DNA from: JALYXI01 sp963795835
Lineage (GTDB): Bacteria; Acidobacteriota; Terriglobia; Bryobacterales; Bryobacteraceae
Length of the DNA: 64,000 nt
Reading direction: 5' to 3'
Assembly: GCA_963795835.1 (NCBI GenBank)
Contig: CAWCJC010000010.1
Span: 28,331-92,330 of the forward strand
Shown here: positions 9,717 through 20,154 of the stretch, in pieces
How the letters are laid out: every line of letters starts with the position of its first letter
Numbering within the stretch: the stretch's first letter is position 1
Notes under the pieces: model-generated
What the model was told of the DNA's origin: nothing
Database searches by the model: none
What the model saw: only the letters and a program-made list of their open reading frames with translations
Translations under genes and position numbers: made by a program

Positions 9717-10909
9717 TGCCCGAACGATCCTTCGCCCTTCCAGAGCCGGTGCTTCACGATTTCAGCCGCTTCGGAACGCGCGCTCTCATCGCGGGGCTAG
9801 CGGCCGGAGCCATCGGTCTGGTATTCGGGTTCTTCGGGTGGCTCGATTTTTTTCAGGCTTATCTTGCCTCGTGGCTTCTCTGCCTGGGTATTGCTCTCGG
9901 CAGTCTGGTGCTTGTCGCGCTTCAATACCTCACCGGGGGCGCATGGGGCATATTGATCCGAAGGCCAGCCGAGGCAGCGGCACGAACGCTCCCCTTCGTG
10001 GCCTTGCTGTTCATCCCCATCGCGATCGGTATTCCAGTGCTCTACCATTGGTCCAATCCCGCCTTTGTCGCGCATGACGAGATCATGCGTCACCGCGCGG
10101 TTTGGATGAATACCCCGGCTTTCTTGATTCGCGCAGTTTTTTATTTTGCGGTCTGGATTGGCATCGGCACTCTGCTGGAACGTTGGTCCATCCAGCAGGA
10201 TCAGTCAGACGACCCCACTAAGCTCGACATTCTGGCTCAGCGCCTCAGCGCCCCGGCACTGATCGCCTACGCTGCCACCATGAGCTTCGCCGCGGTGGAC
10301 TGGATCGTCTCACTTTCCGACCACTGGTACTCCACCATGATCGGCTTTCTCCTGATTGTGGAACAAGGCCTGAGCGCGATGGCTTTTCTCATCATTGTGA
10401 TGACCGTGCTGTCAGTGCGCGATCCGATCCGGCAGTTCTTCTCGAAGCGGGACCTGCAGGACTTGGGCAAGCTGCTGTTGATGTTCGTCATGCTCTGGGC
10501 CTATTTTGCCTTCAGCCAGTTCCTGATTATCTGGGCCGGGAATACACGCCAGGAAATCACTTGGTATCAACCGCGCATGGCGACGAATTGGGGCTGGGTG
10601 GGCCTTGCTTTGATTCTGCTGCAGTTTATCTTGCCCTTCCTGCTGCTACTCTCCCGCGACCTGAAGCGCAGCCGCCGCCCGATGATCTTCATCAGCTCGC
10701 TGGTGCTGCTGATGCGCTATGTCGATCTTTACTGGAGCATTAAGCCTGAGGTTTTCCGCACAGGCATCCGCATCACGGTCCCGGACCTTGCGCTTCCCGT
10801 CGCGCTCGGCGGCGTCTGGCTGTGGGCTTATTTGTTTTTCCTGCGCCGTCATCCTGTAATTCCGGCTCACGCGCCGCATTTGGAAGGAGCGCTCACGCAT
10901 GGCCGTTGA
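9716..10909 (+). CDS. actF: ACIII subunit ActF, NrfD-like membrane protein
   Basis: A 397-residue polytopic protein with about ten membrane helices, distantly similar to ActC. Visible landmarks are HYWSNPAFVAHDEIMRH-like text (residues about 105-125, carrying histidines), SFAAVDWIVSLSDHWYSTM and WAYFAFSQFLIIWAGN. The last two are typical of ActF proteins. It lacks the ActC helices that bind quinol most clearly, and is thought to be a structural or proton-path subunit. It starts on the shared base at 9716 and overlaps the next gene by 11 bases. Confidence 0.92.
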   Translation: MPERSFALPEPVLHDFSRFGTRALIAGLAAGAIGLVFGFFGWLDFFQAYLASWLLCLGIALGSLVLVALQYLTGGAWGILIRRPAEAAARTLPFVALLFIPIAIGIPVLYHWSNPAFVAHDEIMRHRAVWMNTPAFLIRAVFYFAVWIGIGTLLERWSIQQDQSDDPTKLDILAQRLSAPALIAYAATMSFAAVDWIVSLSDHWYSTMIGFLLIVEQGLSAMAFLIIVMTVLSVRDPIRQFFSKRDLQDLGKLLLMFVMLWAYFAFSQFLIIWAGNTRQEITWYQPRMATNWGWVGLALILLQFILPFLLLLSRDLKRSRRPMIFISSLVLLMRYVDLYWSIKPEVFRTGIRITVPDLALPVALGGVWLWAYLFFLRRHPVIPAHAPHLEGALTHGR

Positions 10910-11390
10910 ACCGAACCCGCTGTCTGCCCAAGAAGGCGCGATTAGTCCGACCGTAGCGTTCGAACGAGCAGACATTAACGCTCCCCGGGTTGCTTTGCTC
11001 GGCGCCGGAGTCCTGATCATCGCGCTTGCCGCGGTGTTAGTCGTCGCGCCTCCGTTTTTTGGCTTGAAGGAACATCGCGCTGAGGTGAGCCCGCAACGGT
11101 CGCCCAACGCACCCGCCGGGCTTCGCCTGGCTCCGCAACCGCGGTTGCAAGCAATGCCGAAGGCCGATCTGGAGGGATACATGGCCGGCTATGAACGCAC
11201 GCTGAAAACATATTCCTGGATCGACCGGAGCAAAGGCATCGCCGCCATTCCGATCGACCGCGCGATGCGTATTGCTTCTCAGCGCGGTATTCCGCGCGCT
11301 CCACTGGACCCTTCGATCCAGTTATCGCAACCGCGTCAGGGTACCCGGGTTACCGGCCTGGAAGGGAAAGTGGTCGAGCCGCCTCAATAA
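10899..11390 (+). CDS. Small single-span membrane protein linking act and cox genes
   Basis: A 163-residue protein with one membrane helix near residues 33-52, a proline-rich linker, and a conserved-looking C-terminal motif GYERTLKTYSWIDRSKGIAAIPIDRAMRI (seen in two parts: YERTLKTYSWIDRSKGI and AAIPIDRAMRIASQRG). I do not recognise a named family. The motif of a YSW-D-x-G-I-x-I-P-I-x-RAM type is one I associate with small proteins lying between ACIII and oxidase genes in several bacteria, but I cannot check this. Its position, overlapping actF and 11 bases before the subunit II gene, suggests a role in joining, assembling or stabilising ACIII with the caa3 oxidase. That is inference. Confidence 0.6.
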   Translation: MAVEPNPLSAQEGAISPTVAFERADINAPRVALLGAGVLIIALAAVLVVAPPFFGLKEHRAEVSPQRSPNAPAGLRLAPQPRLQAMPKADLEGYMAGYERTLKTYSWIDRSKGIAAIPIDRAMRIASQRGIPRAPLDPSIQLSQPRQGTRVTGLEGKVVEPPQ

Positions 11391-11401
11391 CGGACTGCAT
11401 C

Positions 11402-12451
11402 ATGTTCTCTCAATTCCCTATTCTTCCGCAGCAGGCCTCCAACATCGCAGGAGAAGTGGACCATCTGTTCCTGTTCCTGTTTATCGTGACAAGCTTTTTC
11501 GCACTGCTGGTTGCGGGGCTTGTGATCGTCTTCGGTATCCGTTACCGCCACTCGGCCAAGAATCCGGTCGCCTCCAGCCAACGTGAGTACGATATCCCAC
11601 TGGAAATTTTCTGGACTTTGATTCCAACCGGTCTTGCTCTTGTCATGTTTGTCTGGGGAGCGAAGGTCTACCTGGACCAGGCACGTCCGCCGGACGACGC
11701 GCTGCAGGTCTATATCACGGGCAAGCAATGGATGTGGAAAGCGCAGCACTTGGGCGGGCAGCGCGAGATCAACGAACTGCACATCCCGGTCGGCGTTCCG
11801 GTGCGCTTGACCATGACCTCGCAGGACGTGATTCACAGCTTTTTCGTACCCGCGTTTCGCACTAAGCAGGATGTCTTGCCTGGCCGGTACACCACCGAGT
11901 GGTTCACTGCTACCAAGGCCGGCAAATACCATTTGTTTTGCGCTGAATTTTGCGGAGCAAAGCATTCCGGCATGATCGGCTACATATACGCTATGCCGAG
12001 GCGCGAGTATGAAGCCTGGCTTACGCAAGGCGCGCCTGAAGGTTCGCTCGCCTCCTACGGAGAGAAGCTATTTCACCAATACGGCTGCGCCAATTGCCAT
12101 CACTTCGATCAACAGGGCCGCGCTCCGGAACTGCGCAATCTGTATGGCCGGGCCGTTGAGATTCAAGGTGGCGAAACGGTTCGCGCTGACGATGCGTACT
12201 TGCGGGAATCGATCGTCAATCCCGGTGCAAAGATCGTATACGGCTTCCAGAACATCATGCCGAACTTCGCCACTCTGCTGAGCGAAGAACAACTGGTCCA
12301 ACTGATTGAATACATCAAAGCAATAGGACCGGCTACAGGAACGGAGGAACCGTCCTCTTCCGGGTCTCTGCCGAAAGGCCTTGGAACCGACAAAGCAATC
12401 GGCGCGCCAGGCGCTACAAGCATAGCCACTTCCCCGGTGGGAAACCGATAG
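11402..12451 (+). CDS. coxB: Cytochrome c oxidase subunit II with fused cytochrome c domain (caa3 type)
   Basis: A 349-residue protein with two N-terminal membrane helices (about 22-45 and 68-88) and a cupredoxin domain holding the CuA site: His145 in DVIHSFFVP, then Cys180, Glu182, Cys184, His188 and Met191 in CAEFCGAKHSGM. A C-terminal cytochrome c domain has CANCH at 229-233 and a likely Met ligand in NIMPNF. The fused heme makes this a caa3-type subunit II, which can take electrons directly from ACIII. The last 40 residues are low-complexity Ser/Gly/Pro. It lies 11 bases after the linking gene and 11 bases before subunit I. Confidence 0.95.
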   Translation: MFSQFPILPQQASNIAGEVDHLFLFLFIVTSFFALLVAGLVIVFGIRYRHSAKNPVASSQREYDIPLEIFWTLIPTGLALVMFVWGAKVYLDQARPPDDALQVYITGKQWMWKAQHLGGQREINELHIPVGVPVRLTMTSQDVIHSFFVPAFRTKQDVLPGRYTTEWFTATKAGKYHLFCAEFCGAKHSGMIGYIYAMPRREYEAWLTQGAPEGSLASYGEKLFHQYGCANCHHFDQQGRAPELRNLYGRAVEIQGGETVRADDAYLRESIVNPGAKIVYGFQNIMPNFATLLSEEQLVQLIEYIKAIGPATGTEEPSSSGSLPKGLGTDKAIGAPGATSIATSPVGNR

Positions 12452-12462
12452 GAGCGCTTTCA

Positions 12463-14101
<1,639 letters not shown>

Positions 14102-14109
<8 letters not shown>

Positions 14110-14746
14110 ATCCGTCGCGTTGCGCGAGCAGTACTCCACCGAACGCCAGCAGCGCGAGACGGCTGAGGTCGGCATGTGGTTGTTCCTCGGCACGGAAGTC
14201 CTGTTCTTCGGGGGCCTGTTTCTAACCTACACGGTCTACCGGATGTACTACCCGGCGGCGTTCACGGCGGGTGCCCGGCATATGGAAATGACCATCGGCG
14301 CCGTGAATACCGCCATACTGCTCACCAGTAGTTTCATGATGGCGCTAGCTGTGCATAGCGCCAGATTAGGACGCCTCCGCAGTCTGGCTGGTTTTCTCGG
14401 CGCAACCATGTTTTTCGGTGCCGTCTTCCTGGGATTGAAGTTCACCGAATACTATCTTCACTGGAAAGAACATAAAGTTCCGGGCCCTCAATTTCGGACG
14501 GATTTCCCCATTCCCGGACACGAACAAATCTACTGGTTTTTGTACTTCGTAATGACGGGATTGCATGCGGTCCATATGCTAGTCGGCATGTGTCTGTTGC
14601 TCTGGCTTGTCATCCAAACTGCCCGCGTGCAATTCAGCGCTCGTTGGCATACGCCGGTGGAAATCGTCGGCCTCTATTGGCATTTTGTAGATGTCATCTG
14701 GCTATTTTTGTTTGCCTTGCTTTATCTGATCGGATTGCACAAATGA
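14102..14746 (+). CDS. coxC: Cytochrome c oxidase subunit III
   Basis: A 214-residue protein with five predicted membrane helices. Landmarks are AEVGMWLFLGTEVLFFGGLF near the N-terminus, FLGLKFTEYYLHW in the middle and GLYWHFVDVIWLFLFALLYL at the C-terminus, all typical of subunit III. The TTG start at 14102 is supported by a strong GAGGAGG ribosome-binding site at 14089-14095; no better ATG exists in the right place. Its stop overlaps the subunit IV start by four bases. Confidence 0.95.
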
Positions 14747-15072
14747 CTCCTCAAGAAACTGATGTGGAAGAACCGGCGGCCAAGATCACCTCGCCCTTCA
14801 CCCTTCTTGGCGTGTATGGGGCGTTATTGCTCCTGACGCTCGCCACTACTCTCCTCGCGTTTCTCGATCTTGGAGTTTGGAGCATGGTGCTTGCTCTGAC
14901 GATTGCGGCCATGAAGGCTGTGCTGGTAATCCTCTTCTTCATGGACGCGCTCCATAACCACCGGCTGAGCCCGGCGCTGTTCTGCTTCGGCTTTCTTTGG
15001 CTGCTAATCCTGATCACGCTCACGCTCAGCGATTACGTAACACGAGGCTGGATCCCCTTTCCGGGTCGCTGA
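14743..15072 (+). CDS. Cytochrome c oxidase subunit IV (prokaryotic type)
   Basis: A 109-residue protein beginning at the ATG 14743, which overlaps the subunit III stop in an ATGA. A longer open frame upstream lies inside subunit III and is not used. Three membrane helices are visible, with the family-typical IAAMKAVLVILFFMDALHNH and a C-terminal WLLILITLTLSDYVTRG. Prokaryotic subunit IV proteins are small, not catalytic and help keep the oxidase stable. This is the last gene of the act-cox operon. Confidence 0.92.
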   Translation: MTPQETDVEEPAAKITSPFTLLGVYGALLLLTLATTLLAFLDLGVWSMVLALTIAAMKAVLVILFFMDALHNHRLSPALFCFGFLWLLILITLTLSDYVTRGWIPFPGR

Positions 15073-15165
15073 ACGGAAATCCGAGGTGACTAGAATGTTA
15101 ACGGTCTTAGCGGCGCCATATGCCTACAATCGCGCACGGTTGCTTCACTTCACGCTGCTTCTCAC

Positions 15166-16137
15166 ATGGCTCGATTACCGCAAGCAGGTGCCGCAATGAA
15201 TATGCCCTTGTTGTGGGCATCTATGCAGTTCCATAGCCTGTTATCACCCGCGTTTCTGCTTCAGCAGTCAAACGTAGCTGCGCTTTGGGGTGCTATTCAA
15301 GAGTTTGCGGCAGCTTTCATCCGCCAGATTCCCTATATGGTCTTAGGGATAGTAATCTTTCTGGCCTTTTTGGTAGCAGCCAAAGTCATCAGCCGGATCT
15401 TTCTCGAGGCGGGCGCCCGCACAAGATTTCCGCTCAACGTCGCAACAATTCTCGGCAGACTCATTTCAATCGTCATCACGATTCTAGGTTTCTTCGTAGC
15501 CGCCGTCGTTGTTTTCCCTGCATTTAAGCCCGGTGATCTCATCACGGGGCTTGGAATTACTTCAGTAGCGATAGGTTTTGCGTTTAAGGACATTCTGCAG
15601 AATTTCTTTGCGGGTATCCTGCTTCTTTGGCGGCAGCCTTTTGTCGTTGGGGACCAGATCCGCTCCCTCAACTACGAAGGTACGGTAGAGGAAATTAACA
15701 TGCGGTCCACACGGATTACGACATATGACGGTGTGCGGGTGATTTTGCCGAATGGCGATGTCTACGTCAATCCTATCGAGGTGTTTACTGCCTATCCGCA
15801 TCGCCGAGTCAAGTTCTCGGTGGGCATTGGTTACCCCGATTCGCTTGAAAAGGCCCGAGGCGTTATTCACGGTGTCTTGGAAAAAACGGAAGGGGTGCTC
15901 TCCGATCCCGCTCCATCGGTTTATCTTTCGGAACTGGCGGGATCGAGCGTGAATTTTACTGTTTACTTCTGGGTGAAAGGCCGACAGGTAAACGCTCTGG
16001 CGGTGAGCGATCGCGTCGCGACCGGAATCAAACTCGCTCTGGATGAGGCGAACATTGATATGCCGTTTCCCCATACGGTGGTCCTCTTTCACAACCAGAC
16101 TGGCTCCCGAAAAGGCGATCTGGATTCAGTCGTTTGA
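15166..16137 (+). CDS. MscS-family mechanosensitive ion channel (small type)
   Basis: A 323-residue protein with an N-terminal helix, a second helix (IPYMVLGIVIFLAFLVAAKVI) and the MscS core: TSVAIGFAFKDILQNFFAGI followed by RQPFVVGDQIRSLNYEGTVEEI. These are the pore helix and beta domain of MscS. The later GVRVILPNGDVYVNPIEVFT region is also typical. A start at 15196 (MNMPLL) is as likely as 15166. The gene is followed by a DUF2254 gene whose ATG overlaps its stop. Both may be linked with ion or pressure balance near the respiratory operon, which is inference. Confidence 0.9.
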   Translation: MARLPQAGAAMNMPLLWASMQFHSLLSPAFLLQQSNVAALWGAIQEFAAAFIRQIPYMVLGIVIFLAFLVAAKVISRIFLEAGARTRFPLNVATILGRLISIVITILGFFVAAVVVFPAFKPGDLITGLGITSVAIGFAFKDILQNFFAGILLLWRQPFVVGDQIRSLNYEGTVEEINMRSTRITTYDGVRVILPNGDVYVNPIEVFTAYPHRRVKFSVGIGYPDSLEKARGVIHGVLEKTEGVLSDPAPSVYLSELAGSSVNFTVYFWVKGRQVNALAVSDRVATGIKLALDEANIDMPFPHTVVLFHNQTGSRKGDLDSVV

Positions 16138-17381
16138 TGCGCACTCAGCTTCTTTTTCTTGGGTCTACGCTGCGAAGCGCATATTGGTTTATTCCTACCC
16201 TGATGGCTTGCGGAGCAGTTGCGCTCGCTATTGGATCTGTGAAGCTGGACGAGTTTGTTCACGGAGCTGTGGAGGCAAAGCTCGGATGGATTTACGCGGG
16301 GGGACCTGCCGGGGCTAGAGCTGTACTCGCGACAATCGCTGGATCGATCATCACCGTAGCGGGTACGACCTTTTCCATTACGATCGCCGCATTTTCCTTG
16401 GCGTCTTCACAATTTGGACCGCGTTTACTGAGAACTTTCCGGCGCGACACGGGAAATCAGATTGTCCTTGGAACATTCATCTCCACTTTTGTTTATTCAC
16501 TTCTCGTGCTGCGGACCATACGTGGAACTGAGTCCGATACCTACGTCCCACACCTTTCCGTGACGCTCGGCGTGACCCTGGCGTGTCTCAGCCTGGCGGT
16601 TCTGATTTATTTCATTCACCATACGGCCGCGTCAATTCAAGTGTCGAATCTCATCGACTCCGTCGGGACAGAATTGGAAAAGATCATCGTCAAACATTTT
16701 CCCCAGCGAGGAAGTTGTGCTGCTCCCAAATCGGACATTTCCTGGTCCCCTCAGGAAAACAGCGTGCCTATACTGGCGCGCAAAGGAGGTTATCTTCTCC
16801 ACATCGACTATCAGGCCCTGGTCGAGATTGCGGTCAGCCACAACATCGTTTTCCGCTTATTCGGCCACGCTGGCGACTTCACCGTTGCCGGGACACCTTT
16901 GGTTGCGATCGAAGGAGATTCGCAACATATCGTGGACTGGCGTGAAATCGAATCGCATATATACTTCGGAACGGAACGGACTCCCGAACAGGACCTGGAG
17001 TTTGGGTTCCTTCAGTTGGCGGAAATCGCAGTGCGCGCTCTTTCGCCAGGTATCAACGATCCATTCACGGCGATCAGTTGCATCGATCGCATCTCTGCCG
17101 GGTTTTGTCTCTTTGTTCAGAGGGAGATTCCGTCCGCCTTTCATTACGATGCTACGGGCGCGCTGCGCCTAATTGCTGTGCCGGTGACCTACAGGCAACT
17201 CGTCCAGGCAGCATTCCATCACATCGGACATGCTGGAAAGCAGAACCCTTGGGTACTGCAACACCTTCGCGGGAAGATCATGCTCGTACTCTCAATGACG
17301 GTGAATGAGGGGTGCCGGGAAGCGCTTATGGAAGAGCTAATACTCATTCAGCAGGCTGAACGCGCACTCGAATCCACCTGA
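16137..17381 (+). CDS. DUF2254 family membrane protein
   Basis: About 414 residues starting at the ATG 16137 that overlaps the upstream stop as TGATG. The N-terminal part has about four membrane helices; GSIITVAGTTFSITIAAFSLASSQFGPRLL is the strongest family landmark (seen in parts as AGTTFSITIAAFSLASSQFG). A soluble C-terminal domain carries LEFGFLQLAEIAVRALSPGI and NDPFTAISCIDRI, which also fit DUF2254. The function of the family is not known. It is probably co-expressed with the upstream MscS channel. Confidence 0.88.
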   Translation: MRTQLLFLGSTLRSAYWFIPTLMACGAVALAIGSVKLDEFVHGAVEAKLGWIYAGGPAGARAVLATIAGSIITVAGTTFSITIAAFSLASSQFGPRLLRTFRRDTGNQIVLGTFISTFVYSLLVLRTIRGTESDTYVPHLSVTLGVTLACLSLAVLIYFIHHTAASIQVSNLIDSVGTELEKIIVKHFPQRGSCAAPKSDISWSPQENSVPILARKGGYLLHIDYQALVEIAVSHNIVFRLFGHAGDFTVAGTPLVAIEGDSQHIVDWREIESHIYFGTERTPEQDLEFGFLQLAEIAVRALSPGINDPFTAISCIDRISAGFCLFVQREIPSAFHYDATGALRLIAVPVTYRQLVQAAFHHIGHAGKQNPWVLQHLRGKIMLVLSMTVNEGCREALMEELILIQQAERALEST

Positions 17382-17513
17382 AGAGCCCCGGCATGATCTT
17401 CTCCTGCCCAGGGATCCTCTGTCCTATGATCATAGCAAGCGGGCCAGGACGCCCTTAACCGCCGCAACCAGAAACATTCCGTAGATGATGGCATGTACCA
17501 TTGCAAGTAAACT

Positions 17514-18797
17514 TCACGGCCGTAACGGCAGGGTGTCCAGAAGAACCAGGTTACGCAGTACCGCACGCCACGCTGCGGGATCTTCTTTCGTCGTGATAGG
17601 CGCTGCGGGGTTGCGGTAGTAATCCTCGAGATCGCGCTTTAACCCTGCGGACACCGGCGCGTGACCCGCGACGACCCTGGCCAGGAGCTTTGCGTAAGTC
17701 TGATCGGTTAGTTTGTAGCGTCCAGGTAAAACGGGTTTGCCGGTATCCAGATCCAAGTTCGGAAGCGGAACGCCGGCTCCCTGCTGATGCGTGAGTTGCC
17801 TCAGCAAGCTGCGATATTCGCTCAGCGCAACGTTCAGGCTCTTCACATAAAGGTCGTCGGTATCAGTCAGAGGATTTTTGGTGCCAAAAATTTTGAAAAA
17901 GCCGACTTTGGGAATGATGCGAATCACGATCGCTAGAACGTGCGCGCGAAAACCGGGCGGGGTGTACTGGTATGGCTGTCGGCGGTAATTCGCACGCCCA
18001 ATGTCCTCAAGCAAGGCGGTGTGCGCAGAGTCCGCGCTCTCTGGCGCCAGATCATCCCGAAAGTTGACCAGAGTAGCTTGGGCGAACAGGGGCAGCAGTG
18101 AGCGCACCGATTCGCGATAACTTAGCAGCGCGGAGCGCTCCGGTCCCAGAATGCTTCCCACCGTCAGCCCATAAGTCTGTTCAAAAGCGCGATCGAGCAA
18201 CGGACGGGCGACCAGAAAGCCGATGTGACGATGGTACGATCTGGGCGCGAAGCGGCGGCGCGTGATTTCGGCAACATCGAACCCAAATTCGGTTCGCACG
18301 TGAGCGGCAGGGTCTTCTTCATAGGTGACGACGGGTCCGTACTTGCGCGCCAGCTCGGGAAAGGTGATGGCGGTGGAAGGGTTCACGCCCAGGGAGTGCC
18401 CGACCGCATCGCCCACGTAGTGGGAAAGCGCGCCGGCGGCAAACGCCAGCTCGTTTGCATCGCGCGCTTCGCGCAGCAGCGCCTGGACGAAATCGCCGCT
18501 GCGAACATAATGCGGCAGGTCGCTGAAGAGATGCTTACTGAAGGGATAGTAGCCGAGATCTTGAATCACACAGCCGCCGTAGGCATAGGCTTGTGCAGTT
18601 TCAAGATCTCTTTTGGTCAGACCCGGGAAGCGCTGTAGGAGCAGTGGCCTGATAGACTCGTCCCACGCCAGGTCAATGATGGCCTGGTGAGTCAACACCG
18701 CATACGACTTAGCGTCGCGGGTAAAGCTCAGCAGACCCGCGCCCACCAGAAAAGCGAGCAGATAAGAACGGGGGCGTGGGGACGTGGGGCGTTTCAT
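17514..18797 (-). CDS. Zinc-dependent phospholipase C-like secreted protein
   Basis: A 427-residue protein with a signal peptide (about residues 1-32). The mature part contains AVLTHQAIIDLAWDE and FAAGALSHYVGDAVGHSLG, where the His and Asp residues would bind zinc as in the zinc-dependent phospholipase C/S1-P1 nuclease superfamily. It is longer than bacterial PLC (about 250 residues); the extra C-terminal half is helical and not recognised. Substrate is unknown; phospholipid is a guess from the family. It lies 42 bases downstream of the CAX exchanger on the same strand, so the two may share a transcript. Confidence 0.72.
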   Translation of the reverse strand: MKRPTSPRPRSYLLAFLVGAGLLSFTRDAKSYAVLTHQAIIDLAWDESIRPLLLQRFPGLTKRDLETAQAYAYGGCVIQDLGYYPFSKHLFSDLPHYVRSGDFVQALLREARDANELAFAAGALSHYVGDAVGHSLGVNPSTAITFPELARKYGPVVTYEEDPAAHVRTEFGFDVAEITRRRFAPRSYHRHIGFLVARPLLDRAFEQTYGLTVGSILGPERSALLSYRESVRSLLPLFAQATLVNFRDDLAPESADSAHTALLEDIGRANYRRQPYQYTPPGFRAHVLAIVIRIIPKVGFFKIFGTKNPLTDTDDLYVKSLNVALSEYRSLLRQLTHQQGAGVPLPNLDLDTGKPVLPGRYKLTDQTYAKLLARVVAGHAPVSAGLKRDLEDYYRNPAAPITTKEDPAAWRAVLRNLVLLDTLPLRP

Positions 18798-18839
18798 GTT
18801 GCGGTCTTTAGGTGGGTCCTTGTTTGACTCTCGTAGGGC

Positions 18840-19985
18840 TCAGGGCACCGCGTAGAAGAAGGCAAGCCCGAACAGCACGTAGACCGCCACCAGCAGCGTG
18901 CCTTCAAACCAAGTGGTTTCCCCGTCTGCTGCAATCGAATTCACGGTGAACACCATGCCGACGATGGCTACCAGTTCGAGCGGGTTGGAGAAGATCAGGT
19001 TCATCGGATGCCCGATCAGTCGCGAGATGAGCACCAGCGCGGGTGCCAACAGCAACGCGACCTGAACACTCGAACCCAGGCAAAGACTCATCACCATGTC
19101 CATCCGGTCCTGCCTGGCGAAATAGATAGCGGCGAGGATATCGGGCGCGTTGCCGATCGCCGCCAAAACGATGACGCCCAGGAACAGGGAACTCAGCGAA
19201 AAGAGGTCCGCGGTTGCGCGTAGGCTAGAGGAAATGAGGTCTGCCTCGACCGCGACCACGAGGGTGCCGCCGACAAGCACCCCGAGGGACTTCCAAAGCG
19301 GCCAGGAAGCCTGCTCCTGCGACTTTCGCCCTTCGAAAGTATCGTGCCGCGTAAGCAAGGTGTACACCAGGTTGGCCGCGTACACCAGGATCAGCACCAC
19401 GGAGACGCTGACGCTTAACTTGTCATTTAAAACGCCTATGCCCGCTGTCGTGTGCCGGCGTTCGGTGAAATCGAAAAGGGCAGGCAACAACAGCGCGATG
19501 ACGGAGAGCATCAACAGGCTGCCGAGTGAACCCGCCTGTTCCCGTGAGAATTTCTGCTTTCCACGCTTGATACCGCCCGCCACGGCGGCAATTCCCAATC
19601 CGAGCAAATTGGTGCCGATCAGCGATCCCGTAATCTGCGCCTTCACCACCGCCACTTCTCCCTGACGCAGAACAAACAGAGCCAGCACCAGCTCCGCCAC
19701 GCTTCCGAACGTGACGTTCACCAAACCGCCGATCGCCGGTCCGGTACGATTCGCCAGGTGATCGGTGCCTCTGCGCATCCAATCGGCCACTGAAACTACC
19801 GCGAGCGCCGAGCTGGCAAACACCCATACCGCGGAGGCGTGAACACCATACGCGAGCAGTAGCGAAATAGGCACGAACAGCAGAAGCAGTGAGAGAAGCA
19901 TCAGCAATAGGCAAAGCTCGGAAACCGCGGCGGGGGCAGAATGGCGGTAAGCTCTACCCGAGTTTAGTTGTACCACTCTGGGCAA
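18840..19985 (-). CDS. CAX-type calcium/cation:proton antiporter
   Basis: A 381-residue protein with about eleven membrane helices and the two alpha-repeats of the CaCA superfamily: FGSVAELVLALFVLR with Glu98, and GNAPDILAAIYFARQDRM with Asp282, each followed by a polar LIGTN or LGSSVQVALL segment. CAX proteins exchange Ca2+ or similar cations for H+. The second repeat has Asp where CAX proteins normally have Glu (GNAAEH-type), which could alter ion choice. The last helix ends at the C-terminus without a tail. Confidence 0.88.
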   Translation of the reverse strand: MPRVVQLNSGRAYRHSAPAAVSELCLLLMLLSLLLLFVPISLLLAYGVHASAVWVFASSALAVVSVADWMRRGTDHLANRTGPAIGGLVNVTFGSVAELVLALFVLRQGEVAVVKAQITGSLIGTNLLGLGIAAVAGGIKRGKQKFSREQAGSLGSLLMLSVIALLLPALFDFTERRHTTAGIGVLNDKLSVSVSVVLILVYAANLVYTLLTRHDTFEGRKSQEQASWPLWKSLGVLVGGTLVVAVEADLISSSLRATADLFSLSSLFLGVIVLAAIGNAPDILAAIYFARQDRMDMVMSLCLGSSVQVALLLAPALVLISRLIGHPMNLIFSNPLELVAIVGMVFTVNSIAADGETTWFEGTLLVAVYVLFGLAFFYAVP

Positions 19986-20081
19986 GTACTACAAGGGTAA
20001 GGATGAGGGGCAGGAGATTGCGATTTCCATGTGGTTTAACGGCCTCAAGCTGGTCATGATGGAACTTGTCCCTTAGCCCCT

Positions 20082-20116
20082 AGATTTAAAAAAAACGGGC
20101 TAAATCTCAGTTTTTT
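20082..20116 (+). terminator. Weak stem-loop followed by a T run
   Basis: AGATTTA at 20082-20088 pairs with TAAATCT at 20101-20107, followed by TTTTTT at 20111-20116. The stem is only A/T-rich and seven pairs long, so it is a poor terminator, and no plus-strand gene ends just before it. It may instead be part of the promoter or leader of the TonB receptor gene 38 bases downstream. Confidence 0.2.
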
Positions 20117-20154
20117 CAATCTTCTTTAACGCTCGAAGAAGCAAAATGGGATAG

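Noticed and set aside
17430..17501. A 23-codon hydrophobic reading on the minus strand after the phospholipase-like gene
   Set aside because: No ribosome-binding site and no support beyond hydrophobicity.
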